Counted from the first letter of the stretch, positions 18,381 to 27,733 are shown. The stretch: 36,632 bases of DNA from Aureococcus anophagefferens (GCF_000186865.1 NW_008705563.1:512427-549058), one strand, 5' to 3'. Notes: generated from the sequence alone by a model not told the origin. Made by a program: numbers and translations.

Positions 18381-19163
18381 CTACATTGGCGGGTGTGGGG
18401 CGTGGAAGGCGTCGGGCGCGAGGGGCGCGAGGCGCGTGTCGCGGTTCGGAGCGCGCGGGTCCCCCCAAAACGCCCGAGGTGGGCGGAACGCCTCAGACTG
18501 CTCAATTGAGAAGGAGATGGTGGATGAGCCCAGAAGCAGCCTGAGCGCTACTACAGCCGATTGCAGAGCTACGCAAAAAACGGCCTCCGAGAGGGACGCC
18601 TCCGCGAGAATCAGCAGGAGCGGCGGGACAGCAGGAATGAAATCGTTTAGGTCGAGGCTGAACAGGAAATCGAGGCGAAGCCCGAAGCCCTCGAGCTGCT
18701 CCTCTGTTTCTGGCTCAGCTTCGGGCTCCTGCGCCAGCTTCTCGAGCTCTCGCGGGTCACACGAGATAGAGTAAGGGCTCCAGTCGATTTCGACTCCGTA
18801 CTGCACATCGTCCTGGCCGTCAACGATTTCAGTCGCCAACCATTCGTCGAGGTCGTCCCATAAATTGCCCACCCACTGTGCGCGTTCTCCGATGGCAAAC
18901 TCCGTCTCCTCGCGACAGCGCTCGCAGCTCCAGACCGACGGGATGCCGTGAGGGCGCACCCAGCCATCCCAGACACAGCAAAACAGACACCGTTCACCCG
19001 GTTCGAGGTCCTCGTCTTCGATTTGATCCGCCAGCGCGGGCGCGGGCGGTGCGGGCGCCGGCTGGGAGTTCGCGACGGCGCTGGCGTAGGCGCCCTTGGG
19101 GACCCCGGACGAGAAGATCGCCGCGCCGCCAACGAACGCGACGAGGAGCTTCTGGAGGGCCAT
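18381..19163 (-). CDS. Unknown secreted or membrane protein with Cys pairs
   Basis: A 260-residue protein from ATG 19163, MALQKLLVAFVGGAAIFSSG, a probable signal peptide or plastid/ER presequence followed by a Pro/Ala stretch. It then has CLFCCVWDGW and WSCERC, two Cys pairs that could bind metal, an acidic Trp-rich region (WVGNLWDDLDEWLATEIVDG), a Glu-rich segment, and a hydrophobic stretch near the C-terminus (FIPAVPPLLLILAEASLSEA and VFCVALQSAVVALRLLL). The frame stays open upstream to about 19523, but that part runs into the divergent neighbour's start region and looks unlike protein. I do not recognise the family. The last 45 residues are less protein-like, so an unseen intron near the end is possible. 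Confidence 0.6.
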   Translation of the reverse strand: MALQKLLVAFVGGAAIFSSGVPKGAYASAVANSQPAPAPPAPALADQIEDEDLEPGERCLFCCVWDGWVRPHGIPSVWSCERCREETEFAIGERAQWVGNLWDDLDEWLATEIVDGQDDVQYGVEIDWSPYSISCDPRELEKLAQEPEAEPETEEQLEGFGLRLDFLFSLDLNDFIPAVPPLLLILAEASLSEAVFCVALQSAVVALRLLLGSSTISFSIEQSEAFRPPRAFWGDPRAPNRDTRLAPLAPDAFHAPHPPM

Positions 19164-19335
19164 TTCGCGCTGGGGGGCGGCGCGGGCGACGCGCGAGACG
19201 AGGGTACAGCAGCAGCTCGACTCGAGCCAGGACAGCTCAATAAAACGGCGTTGCACGAAACGCCGACTTCGCCAAAAGCTCTCGATTGCCACAAGGGTGG
19301 GAGCTCCCCGTACGCTCCGCGGCGCGCGCTGGTGC

Positions 19336-20400
19336 ATGCCCGATTCCCTCCTCGCGACGCTGTCCGAGGCCCGCGCCCTGCGCCAACTCCACAAAACTAT
19401 AAAAACACACCCGACCCCGACCGCCGCAACCATCGCGTGGCGCGTGCTCTGGCGGAGCGCCGTCGTCCTCGGCGTCCTCGGGTCCTTCGCCGCCTGCCAG
19501 CGGCGCCGGGGGTCGCGCGGCAACCGGTTCTACCGGAACGGCGAGCCGCGGCCCGGCAGCTCCGAGGCGGGCCTCCGCCGCGGCGGCTCGCCGCAGCCGC
19601 ACCGCGTCGCCGCGCCCATGGCCGACCACGAGGCCCGGCGCGACTACGCGGGGCGGCGCAGCGACGACGGCCGCTTCGCCGCGACGGCGAGCGTCGCGGG
19701 CGGCAGCGAGTCCGTCGTGATCCGGCGCGACGACGGGTCGCGCCTCAGCTTCGGCGACTGGGCGCGGCTCCTGGCGGCGGACCCGGACTTCGCTCGCTTC
19801 TTCAACTCGCTCCTCGCCGCGTCGCCCTACGACGCGTTCTACTGGGAGTGCCCGCCGACGTCCGCGACGACGCTCGACGCCGTCCCCTACGAGCACAAGA
19901 CCGTGCGGAGCCGGGGCTTCGCGCCCGCGTCGCCCTCGGACTTTTCGGAGCACCTCCGCGAGCCGTGCGCCGCGGGCGCCGGCGTCGCCGCGTTCCCGAA
20001 CCTCGGCCGCGACGCCATGCTCGTCGCGCCCTGCGACGCCGGCGCCGCGCCGCCGGAGGACGGCGCGCCCCCCCACCGCAAGCACCCGACGCTCCGCGAG
20101 AAGCGCGAGGCCCGAAAGGACCGGGACGAGGCCGCGGCGGCGCGCGACGCGGCGCCGCTCGAGGCCTACGGCCACGTCGCCAACTTCGCGCGCCTCGCGC
20201 CCGACGGCCAGCGCGTCGCCTTCTGGGCCAAGGTCGGCGCCGTCTACGAGGCCCTCGTCAAGCAGGGCCGGCCCGTCTGGCTCAGCACCGAGGGGTCCGG
20301 CGTGCCCTGGCTCCACGTCCGCATGGACTCCCGGCCCAAGTACTACCACACGCGCGAGTTCAAGGACTGGAAGCCGTGGAGCGAACCGACGCCGCTCTAA
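19336..20400 (+). CDS. DUF6940-like protein
   Basis: A 354-residue frame. The conserved part carries SRLSFGDWARLLAADPDFARFF, DAFYWECPP, FPNLGRDAMLVAPC, YGHVANFARLAPDGQ, FWAKVGAVYEAL and VWLSTEGSGVPWLHVRMD with SRPKYYHTREF. I associate this pattern with DUF6940, a family of unknown function; the name is from memory. The start is uncertain. ATG 19336 gives an N-terminus with a possible signal anchor (VLWRSAVVLGVLGSFAAC). However, a TATAAAAA box lies at 19398-19405 inside this extension, which would favour ATG 19618 (MADHEARRDYAG), 20 or so residues before the domain. No intron seen. The gene is divergent from the 19163 gene. Confidence 0.8.
   Translation: MPDSLLATLSEARALRQLHKTIKTHPTPTAATIAWRVLWRSAVVLGVLGSFAACQRRRGSRGNRFYRNGEPRPGSSEAGLRRGGSPQPHRVAAPMADHEARRDYAGRRSDDGRFAATASVAGGSESVVIRRDDGSRLSFGDWARLLAADPDFARFFNSLLAASPYDAFYWECPPTSATTLDAVPYEHKTVRSRGFAPASPSDFSEHLREPCAAGAGVAAFPNLGRDAMLVAPCDAGAAPPEDGAPPHRKHPTLREKREARKDRDEAAAARDAAPLEAYGHVANFARLAPDGQRVAFWAKVGAVYEALVKQGRPVWLSTEGSGVPWLHVRMDSRPKYYHTREFKDWKPWSEPTPL
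19398..19405 (+). promoter_or_regulatory. TATAAAAA box candidate
   Basis: A perfect TATAAAAA in GC-rich surroundings, within ACAAAACTATAAAAACACAC. If used, transcription would begin near 19430 and the first in-frame ATG of the DUF6940-like gene would be 19618. If the longer protein is real, the box is coding by chance (KTIKT). RNA 5' ends would settle it. Confidence 0.4.
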
Positions 20401-20571
20401 GTTCGCACGGTAGCCACCGGTCGTGGAAGGCGGCGAGGGCGCCCGAAGTGGCGCCAGGGCGTCGTGTGCGACCTCGAGCGAGGCCTCGAGGCCTCGTGAG
20501 AACCTCTCGCAGGGCGACGCCGAGAAAGTGGTGAATCGTGGAGAGAGCACCGAGCTTCACCAATCATCAAC

Positions 20572-21687
20572 ATGTCCAAGTCGCCTCCGCAACACGGCGT
20601 CGCGATCCTCTACGCCATCGCCATCGCCGCGATCGCCCTCGACGCCTTGACCTTCTTCGTCACCTTCCCCGTCGGCGCCGCCCTGCGAGTCGTCGTCCAC
20701 TCCCTCGTCGCCCTCCTGCGACACGTCGCGCTGCCCCTCGCGGTCGTCGGCTCGGCCGCCTGGCGCTTCCGCGACCCCATCCTCGCGCGCGGTGTCGCCT
20801 GGCTCGAGGCGAACAAGGGCGTCCGCGTCGCGGCGCCGACCGTCGACGCCAACGTGGACGCGCGACGGCGGACCGGGAGCGTCCGCGTCGCGGGCGTCGC
20901 GGTCGCGCTGCCGGAGTCGGAGACGCCCGTCGTCGCGCTCGACGAATTCCGGCTCTCGTACGCCGAGGCGTCCGGCGCAAAAGCGGTGCTCGAGGGGCTG
21001 ACGATCACGTTCGTCGCGTACGATGCGCGGTTCAAGGACACGAACGTGTCGCGGCTCCTCGGCAAGCTCGGCGGCGGCGCCGGCGCGCCGCCGAAGAAGA
21101 AGCGGGCGACGAAGACATCGTCGTCGCCGAAGTTCTCGGCGCGCGTCGTCGGCGGCGTCGTGCACGTCCTCGCCGCGGGCCCGCTCGGCGTCCGGCCGCT
21201 GATCCCGCCGATCGCGCTCGACGACGAGACCGTCGACAGCGACGTCCTCGCCTCGAAGTTCAAGTTCGCCGCGTGGCTCAACGCGCTCGTGCTCCGGACG
21301 CTCTCGGGCTCGAGCCTCGACGCCGTCGCCGGCGCCTTCTCGGCCGTCGGCGGCGGCGTCGTCAAGGGCGTCGACGTCGTCTTCTCGGGCGTCGACGCCG
21401 TCGCGGACCGCGTGCCCGGCGGCTTCGCCGTGAAGCGGGGCACGGGCGCCGCGTCCGCCCTCGTCGGCGGCACCGTCGGCGGCGCGACGAAGGTCGTCGG
21501 CGGCGTCGGCGGCGGCCTCAAGTCCATCTTCCGCGGCCTCACCTCGGGCTCGGCCAAGGGCGCGGCGGCGGGGCTCAAGGACGCGGGCAAGTCCGTCGCG
21601 GGCGGCGTCGCCGACGGCGGCAGGGCCGCCGGCGCCGGCGCGAGCGGCGCGCGCGACTCGCTCGTCGGCTCCTCCTCGCGGCGGTAG
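20572..21687 (+). CDS. N-terminally anchored unknown protein with a Gly/Lys repeat tail
   Basis: A 371-residue protein from ATG 20572 (CAACATGTCC context). One or two hydrophobic helices cover residues 10-60 (VAILYAIAIAAIALDALTFF, then LRHVALPLAVVGSAAW). The following region alternates short beta-like segments: VRVAGVAVALPESETPVVAL, DEFRLSYAEASG and LEGLTITFVAYDARFKDTN. This is reminiscent of AsmA or chorein-type lipid-groove proteins, which start with a membrane helix, but the match is weak. After a Lys-rich linker (PPKKKRATK) and another beta-rich stretch, the last 110 residues are Gly/Ala/Val/Lys repeats (GGTVGGATKVVGGVGGGLKS, GLKDAGKSVAGGVADGG), LEA-like and probably amphipathic. Function unknown. 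The frame is clean, without introns. Confidence 0.75.
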   Translation: MSKSPPQHGVAILYAIAIAAIALDALTFFVTFPVGAALRVVVHSLVALLRHVALPLAVVGSAAWRFRDPILARGVAWLEANKGVRVAAPTVDANVDARRRTGSVRVAGVAVALPESETPVVALDEFRLSYAEASGAKAVLEGLTITFVAYDARFKDTNVSRLLGKLGGGAGAPPKKKRATKTSSSPKFSARVVGGVVHVLAAGPLGVRPLIPPIALDDETVDSDVLASKFKFAAWLNALVLRTLSGSSLDAVAGAFSAVGGGVVKGVDVVFSGVDAVADRVPGGFAVKRGTGAASALVGGTVGGATKVVGGVGGGLKSIFRGLTSGSAKGAAAGLKDAGKSVAGGVADGGRAAGAGASGARDSLVGSSSRR

Positions 21688-21972
21688 GTCGCGACCGTCG
21701 GCGCGCCTAAGCGTGTGGAACCGCTCTCTCTCCTCCTCCCCGGGGGAGCCCTGCTACGGCGTCAATAACTAAGCATCCCCCGCTCTCTCCTCCCAGCGTA
21801 GTCGCGGCTCCCGCGGCTCTGTGACGGACGTGTGTGCTCGCGCACTCATCGCAACCGCAAGCTCTGTGGAGTTACGTCGCCGCCTCCGAAACCGAGTGTG
21901 ATCGCGCGGTTCCGACCCAGAATCAGACCCCTCGGCGGCGCCCCGGCGCGCCCCCCCCGGCACGACCCGCCG

Positions 21973-23038
21973 ATGGCCGCCGCCGCGGCGACGGAGAATC
22001 GGGCGCAGCGCTTCGACCAGCTCGACTTCATCAAGTCGCTCATCGAGGACGGCGAGGCGAACCGCTTCGACACGATCCGCGCCGCCGTCGAGGACGTCGT
22101 CGGCGGCTACTACCGCGGCGTCATCCCCATGGCCGGCGTCTTCGCGGAGGGCCGCGCGCTGCCCGTCAAGTCGTCGCGGACGCCCGTGAAGACGCTCTCG
22201 CAAAAGCTCCTCCCGGGCTGGTACGTGCTCTACGGCGCGCACCCGGACGGCTCCCGGAGCCTCGACAGCGACGACGAGGCCGACGTGGGGGGACTCGCCG
22301 CGTGCAAGTGGCGCACGGCGTCCGGCAACCAGTGCGGCGACCGCTACTTCTTCGGCGTCACGAAAAAGCGCGACGACGCGCGGAAATCTTCAACCCGACT
22401 TCAATGTGCAGTGCGCCGGACGCTTCGACCGTGCTTCGAGCACTCGACGAGAGCCATCGGTTCGTCCCAAAATCAGCCGAATCGACTTCGATGCGACCGA
22501 GCGAGAGAGTTCCGAAGTTTGGCGGGGACCCCCCGAACCACGAGCTCGAGCGTTCCGAAGTTTGGCGGAGATCCCGACTGTTTGATGTCCGCGCAGGTAC
22601 TACGACGCGGACGAGACGCACCTCTTCAGCGGCCGCTACCGCGTCCGCGGCACGATCTTCAGCCGCATCGAGGACGACGCGCAGCAGGCCTGGGTCGCCG
22701 GCCGGCCCATGGTGTCGATCTGCGTCGTGAGCCGCCGCGAGATCCGCATGGCCGCGACGAAGGAGGCGAAGAAGCGCGGCGTCCCGGACGCGTCCGAGGA
22801 CCCCCTCGGCTACCTCGCGGCGTCCGCGCGCGACGAGGCCGCGCGCGCCGCGGCGCCGGCGCCCGCCGCGCCGCCGCCCTCGGCCGCCGCCGCCGCCTAC
22901 GCGCCCGAGGCCTACGCGCCGCCGCCGCCGCCGGGCGGCGGCGGCGGCGGCGGCGCGCCCGGCTTCGCCGACGGCCCGCCCCCGGCCCCCGGCGGCGGCG
23001 CGCCCTTCTTCAGCGAGGGCCAGGGCGGCGACCTCTGA
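21973..23038 (+). CDS. Unknown family member A (RGVIP / GWYV core) with Ala-Pro-Gly tail; contains an introner
   Basis: Exons 21973-22367 and 22597-23038, about 278 residues. The core reads FIKSLIEDGEANRFDTIRAA, GGYYRGVIPMAGVFAEGRAL, LLPGWYVLYGAHP, CKWRTASGNQ, YYDADETHLFSGRYRVRGTI, IEDDAQQAWVAGRPMV and CVVSRRE. The same core occurs in the genes at 27893, 29175 and 31036, so this is a local family I do not recognise. The tail is low complexity with AYAPEAYAPPPPP, shared with the 29175 gene. The intron junction is GC-AG and rebuilds GVTKK-YYDADE, matching EKKYYDAAE of the 29175 paralogue, which supports the splice site independently. The ATG at 21973 is the first that begins protein-like sequence. 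No catalytic motif is visible. Confidence 0.85.
22376..22596 (-). mobile_element. Introner element copy 5 (intron in family gene A)
   Basis: The intron 22368-22596 is GC-AG. The right-hand host sequence is GTACTACG (22597-22604); the donor-side copy GCGCGACG (22368-22375) matches 5 of 8, so it has drifted, including GT to GC at the donor. The next five bases (ACGCG) also match, giving an exact 8-bp repeat ACGACGCG at 22373-22380 and 22602-22609. The ends are inverted (GCGCGGAAATCTTCAA against GCGCGGACATCAAACA). The core, read in reverse, is TCGGCTGATTTTGGGACGAA. An internal CCGAAGTTTGGCGG is repeated at 22513 and 22556. Confidence 0.82.
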
Positions 23039-23308
23039 CCCCGGCTCCCCGGCGCGCGCGCCGCCGACGGGCGCCGTCCGGGACGCCGGACGACATCAAC
23101 GCGGCCGCGCCACCAAGGCGCGCGCCGAAATTCGAAAGAATGAAGAGGACGGACGTTGCCCTCACTGATACCTAAATGAAATTGTAACGCAGTTCGGCTC
23201 TGAATCCGCTCGAGCTCGAGCATCTCTGCCCGTCGGTCGGCTCCGCGAGGTTGAAACGAGAGACAGCTCCGGGTGTCGCGCGACACACGCGATGGTATTT
23301 AGGACACC

Positions 23309-23324
23309 CTACTCCCCGAGTTCG

Positions 23325-23359
<35 letters not shown>

Positions 23360-25039
23360 CGCCGCGGCGCCGTGCGCCGGGTATCGGCGCTGCCAGTCGG
23401 CGAAGTCGAACTTCGCGTCGCGCAGCGCCTTGTTCTCGGCGTCGGTTTTCTTCCGATGATGCAAGACGCACAGCACCTGGATGGTCCGCGCGCCGCCGCG
23501 CCAGCGCTTTGCGTCTTCCCAACGGACACGGCCCCACGCGTCCTTGTGTTCGAGCCCCCGACGGGAAAGTATCGAGTCGTCCTCGAAGATGCCCGTCAGA
23601 TTCTGCTCCATCTCCTCCACCTCCAAATCGCCGTCGTCGTCGTCGCAGACGTAGCAGTGCTTCTCGAAGAGCTTCGTGCCGCAGACCGCGCCGTCTTCGT
23701 CCTTCCACTCGCAGCCGCAGCGCGCCGCGAAACGCGCCTTCAAGATTTTCACGGCCTGCTTGTCGCTCAACGAGCCGTCCGTATTCACGAGACACTTCGA
23801 CCGCACGAGGCGGCATCTGACGTCGCCGCCGCTCTTGGACCGGAAGGCTTCGACCTCGTCGTCTTGCGCATCGTTGAGTCGGGGAAAAGCCCATACCTGC
23901 TCGCCTTGCGCGTCGGTCTCGTATTCGCTTGGCCAGTCCCATTTCATCAGATGGAGTTTCCCTATAAGCTGTGACATTTGCCCTGGATTTTGTTTCATTG
24001 TCAATCTGGCGATGTCGTAGAGTGCCTTGTTGTACGACGCCATGTCGTCGTGCAGGAGGTCGTCTGGCGGAACGGGCGGACGCGTCGATGGAAGAGCTGG
24101 AGGAGCTCTAGGAGCTCGAGGAGCTCGAGCTCGAGGAGCTCGAGGATCTGGAGGAGCTGGAGCAGGAGCTGGAGGGGCTGGAGGAGCGTTCCACTGCTTG
24201 ACGCCGGTGTCGCTGTTGAGGTAGAACGGGATGCCGTCCCGGTCTAGGTGCGCGCTCCAGCCCTCCGGCAGGCGCTCGGAGAGGATGCGGAGCTTCTCCT
24301 GGGCGAGGTAGCCCTGCGGCTCGACCGAGTCCACCCTCGCCCGAGCCATGGCCTTCCGGCGGAGCTTGCTGTGTGGGCTCAGTGGCGGCGGCGAGATCGA
24401 CGCGAGAGCGGGCGGCGATTGGGAGGCAGGCGGCGACGCTGCGGCGGTCTCCGCGGCCGCGGCGGCAGGCGACGGCGCGGCGGCAGGCGGCGACGCTGCG
24501 ACGGTCTCCGCGGGCGCGGCGGCATGCGACGGCGCGGCGGCAGGCGGCGACGCTGCGGCGGTCTCCGCGGCCGCGGCGGCAGGCGACGGCGCGGCGGCAG
24601 GCGGCGACGCTGCGGCGGTCTCCGCGGCCGCGGCGGCAGGCGACGGCGCGGCGGCAGGCGACGGCGCTGCGGCGGCCTCCGCGGGCGCGGCGGCCGGCGG
24701 GACGGGGGCGACGCCGCGGCGGAGGAAGTCCAAGCGGAGAGGGCGGCTCGTCGGGAGGTCGATCTCGTAGGAGGTGTCGTTGTACGGGAGCGCGCCGACG
24801 TCCTCCCCGCCGACCCGAACCAGGCGCGCGCCTATCAGATCCTCGGGCTCGAGGCGTTGCTGCGCGAGCGCTGCGGCGCACTCGCCGCCGTCGACCACGC
24901 CCACGACGGAGACGTCGCCCGTGAAAGCCGGGTGAGGCGTGAGCGCGAGGCCCGGGGGACCCGCAGCGTAAAGCCAGAGCTCTAGCTCTTGTTCCATCGT
25001 TACTGGCAGCCCATTCAACAAAAAGACCTTGAGATTCAT
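23309..25039 (-). CDS. PDZ-like / WW-domain protein with an unnamed Cys-His domain
   Basis: A 576-residue protein from ATG 25039. Residues about 20-105 look like a PDZ domain (GLALTPHPAFTGDVSVVGVV, then EDLIGARLVRVGGEDV). An Ala/Pro/Ser repeat region follows, built from a 57-bp minisatellite. A WW domain comes next (LPEGWSAHLDRDGIPFYLNS then VKQWNAPP), which in this family binds Pro-rich peptides. A Pro/Arg-rich linker leads to a Cys/His domain (about 23448-23823): VRCRLVRSKCL, TDGSLSD, CGCEWKDEDGAVCGTKL, CYVC, LEHKDAWGRVRW and VLCVLHHRKKT. The protein ends in 11 Asp residues. The divergent neighbour at 25104 carries the same domain; starts are 64 bp apart. A scaffold or adaptor role is an inference. 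Confidence 0.85.
23327..23359 (+). repeat. (GTC)11 microsatellite coding for an Asp run
   Basis: Eleven uninterrupted GTC triplets. On the coding (minus) strand they are GAC codons, giving the C-terminal run of 11 Asp residues of the PDZ-WW protein just before its end (GELGE). Being pure and in frame, it is likely variable in length between strains. Confidence 0.95.
24427..24711 (+). repeat. 57-bp coding minisatellite, four full units plus a degenerate fifth
   Basis: Units begin CAGGCGGCGACGCTGCG at 24427, 24484, 24541 and 24598, exactly 57 bp apart. A shortened, diverged unit starts at 24655. Each unit encodes 19 residues of the PDZ-WW protein linker (PSPAAAAAETAAASPPAAA). Unit 2 differs at several bases (H for P, V for A). 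The near-identity points to recent expansion by slippage or unequal exchange. Confidence 0.93.
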
Positions 25040-25103
25040 ATCCAGATAAATCCAAAGCCCGAGTAACAGCTCGTCGACCTCGAACGCCGGCAGTGCTCAT
25101 ACG

Positions 25104-26144
25104 ATGGTGGATGCGGCTCCCCGGTGCGCATGCGGGGCTAATTACCGGTCTAATTGTCGACTACCGCGCGAGCGGCTTGGTGGGGCACGCACGTGGGTCC
25201 CGCGGTGCGGCGCAGCGTTCTGCAACTACCACTGCGCGTCGATGCACACGAAAAGGTGCGTGAGGTGCGTGGACACAATTCAAAACAAAGAGATTCGCGT
25301 CCTGCTGAACGCGTGGCAAGGTGACTCGGCCCTTGGCCAAGTACGACAGCACAACAAGGCCGTCGTCGCCGCGGCGCGGCGGCAGGTCGGGAGCATGGGC
25401 GCGCCGGTCGCGATGCACGAGTACATCATGACCGCGCCGGACGACTGGCCGCTCGACTACAGCGACGAATTCTGCGACGTCGTGGTCTTGGACCCTACGT
25501 ACTCGGGCGAGAGGCAGGTCAGATGCTCGACGACGGGCGCGTGCCTTCGCAGGGACGGGCGCATGTCCGAGCGAAACCTCGTCATGCACCTGAAAAACAT
25601 CTCGTGGAAGAAAGGGTGCAACTACCGGGGATGCAAGCGGAAGCTCGGCGCCGTCGTCAAAGAAGGGCCGGGCCGCGCCGCGACGAAGATGGTGCGAGGA
25701 ATGGCGGAGTGGGAAGCGGACCTGGCTGGAAACCGCTTTCACAAAGACGCGGATGGAAACGTTAGGTGGTCGAACCTGAACAGAAACGCGCATTTGGGCG
25801 ACAAGTACCCGTCCAGCGTCGTCTGCGGGTTTCACGCCAGGCTCAAGACACAGCGGTCCGGAGACACAGCGGTCCGCTTCGCGGACGACGTCAACCGGCG
25901 CGTGCTCCCGGAGGACGCTTCGCAGGTCGACCGGGCCCACGCCGACGCCGTCACGGAGCAGGCGCGCGAGGCGAAGCGCGGCCCCATCATCAGAGAGCTC
26001 GCGGCGCGCGGCCTCAAGGACCTGTCCGCCGCGGAGCTGCGCGAGCACCTCAAGACGCTCGGCGCCGAGCCCTCGGTTGCGCTCGGGGCTCCGCCCTCGG
26101 AAGACGAGCTCAAGCAGGGGCTCGCCGCCGCCCTCGAGCTCTAG
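25104..26144 (+). CDS. Cys/His-domain protein, divergent partner of the PDZ-WW gene
   Basis: A 346-residue protein from ATG 25104. The N-terminal 55 residues form a compact Cys/His cluster (CACGANYRSNC, PRCGAAFCNYHCASMH and KRCVRC), resembling a small treble-clef or MYND-like zinc site but not a clear match. The middle (about 25516-25850) carries the domain shared with the neighbour: QVRCSTTGACL, DGRMSE, GCNYRGCKRKL, FHKDADGNVRW and VVCGFHARLKT. The C-terminus has a SAP-like helix pair (RELAARGLKDLSAAELREHL then a second similar half). SAP motifs bind DNA in other proteins; the resemblance here is modest. No intron. A nucleic-acid or chromatin role is inferred, not shown. Confidence 0.8.
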   Translation: MVDAAPRCACGANYRSNCRLPRERLGGARTWVPRCGAAFCNYHCASMHTKRCVRCVDTIQNKEIRVLLNAWQGDSALGQVRQHNKAVVAAARRQVGSMGAPVAMHEYIMTAPDDWPLDYSDEFCDVVVLDPTYSGERQVRCSTTGACLRRDGRMSERNLVMHLKNISWKKGCNYRGCKRKLGAVVKEGPGRAATKMVRGMAEWEADLAGNRFHKDADGNVRWSNLNRNAHLGDKYPSSVVCGFHARLKTQRSGDTAVRFADDVNRRVLPEDASQVDRAHADAVTEQAREAKRGPIIRELAARGLKDLSAAELREHLKTLGAEPSVALGAPPSEDELKQGLAAALEL

Positions 26145-26146
26145 GT

Positions 26147-27733
26147 CTAAAGCGTGCTCTCGTACGGGGGGCGTGGGCGCGCGCTCGAGGAGCCGCGCGA
26201 AGTGGGGCGTGCACGCGTAGGCGCCCTCGGCGGCGCCGCCGGCGCCGGCGGGGAGCGCGACGCGGCCCGCGCGCAGCGCCCCGCCGGCGGCGGCGACCTC
26301 CGGCGCGCCGCCGAGGGCCCNNNNNNNNNNNNNNNNNNNNNNNNNNNNNNNNNNNNNNNNNNNNNNNNNNCGTCGCCGCCGAAGGACCACGAGCGCCGCG
26401 CCGTCGACGCGCGCCGGGTCGCAGTCGGCCGCGGCGCCGCCGTCACCGACGCGGCCGCCGCGGCGCGCGACCTCGTCGAGCTGGTCCGCGAGCGCTCGTC
26501 GACGACGCGGAGGAGCGCGAACGCGGCCGCCGGGCCCGGCGCCAGGACGCCGCCGACGCGGAGCCGGCCGCCCTCGACGGCGACCTCGAGCGCGTCGACG
26601 CCGTCGCCGCGGAGGACACCTCGACGCCCAACGTCTGGCCGATCTCGAAGAGGGTCTCGACGAGCGGCCCGACGGCCGGCTTCTCCGACGCCGTCGCGAA
26701 GCACTCCGCGCTGTCGACGTCGAAGTAGCGGAGGTGGTCCCGGAAGAGCCCGTAGAAGGGCCCGTCGCGGGCGCCGGGCGTGTAGAGGAGCACGACGACG
26801 ATGGCGTGGTGGTCTCCGTACGCGACCGTGTAGGTCCTGGAGCGCGCCGTCGCGGTCCGCGAGGTAGTCCTGCGGGTTCGTGTCGCCGGCCGCGACGGCG
26901 TAGCCGAGCGACGTCGCGAGGCGGTCGAGGAGCCGCGCGTCGCGCCTGGCTCGCGCCGCCGGCGCCGAGGAGCAGCCGCGCGGGGCCTGGCGCAGCGAGG
27001 CGCGGAGCTCGCGGGCGTGCCGCGCCAGAAGTCGGGCTCCGCCACGAGGCGGAGCGCCTCGTCGCGGCGCGCGGCGGCGCGCTCGTCGGCGCGGCGCTGG
27101 GCTGCGCGGCCCAGCGCGCTGGCTAGGCTGGGAGGCCAATCATACGCCTGTGGCAGAATCAACAACTCGTGAACAACATGGACTTCAAGCACTCGGAAAC
27201 TGATCTGCAACTCAGACGGTCCGCGGGACCCTGGGCCACTCGCACAAAACCCAGGACCGGAGTCAAGGAGGATGCCGGACCCATAAAGAGCGAAAAAAGT
27301 CAAGGTTATAATGTGGATCTCGCGCTGGCACTGCTGGAAGACGCGTCTTTTTTTGGCCCTGGCGAGACTCGACCTGCCGACCGAATCGTGGTCGCGCCCC
27401 CCGCGGGCGACGACGCCGAACGCCGCGGCGAGCTCGCGCCGCACGGCGGCGACGTCCGCCTCGCAGTGGAGCCGCTGCGCGACGATCGCGTCGCCGATCG
27501 CGAGCGCGCGTTGCCCTCGGCGCGGACGCCCTCGGCGCGGGCGCCGAGCGCGACGGCGACGTCGCCGGTGCCGCGAGCGGGACCCGCCGTGCGCTCCTCG
27601 CGCACCCGGAGGCGCTCGCCGAGCGCGGCGGCGCGCCGCGCGTCGTCCGAGTCGTCGCCGCGCCGCGAACCACGCGTCGCTCGATCGGCCCATCGCTGGG
27701 CGGCGTCGGCCGGGAGCGCCTCGAGCTCAGGCA
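26147..27733 (-). pseudogene. Broken gene of unknown family: several frameshifts, touches a 50-N gap
   Basis: Protein-like sequence passes between reading frames on the minus strand. It starts with EALPADAAQRWADRATRGS, shifts near 27505 to ALAIGDAIVAQRLHCEADVA, and after a lower-GC interval (about 27130-27350, a likely intron) gives ALRLVAEPDFWRG. It then shifts near 27020 to LDRLATSLGYAVAAGDTNPQ, near 26835 to YTVAYGDHHAIVVVLLYTPG and VDSAECFATASEKPAVGPLV, and near 26610 to VDALEVAVEGGRLRVGGVLA before the gap. The fragments read as one protein, with four apparent frameshifts. Either the gene is decaying or base calls near the gap are poor; the gap makes the second quite possible. I do not recognise the family. 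The boundaries are approximate: no clear ATG at the 5' end, and the stop at 26147 follows an unconvincing frame. Confidence 0.5.
26321..26370. other. Assembly gap (50 N)
   Basis: A run of exactly 50 N, a typical placeholder length, so the true size is unknown. It lies inside the broken minus-strand gene and is flanked by CG-rich sequence. Confidence 0.97.
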
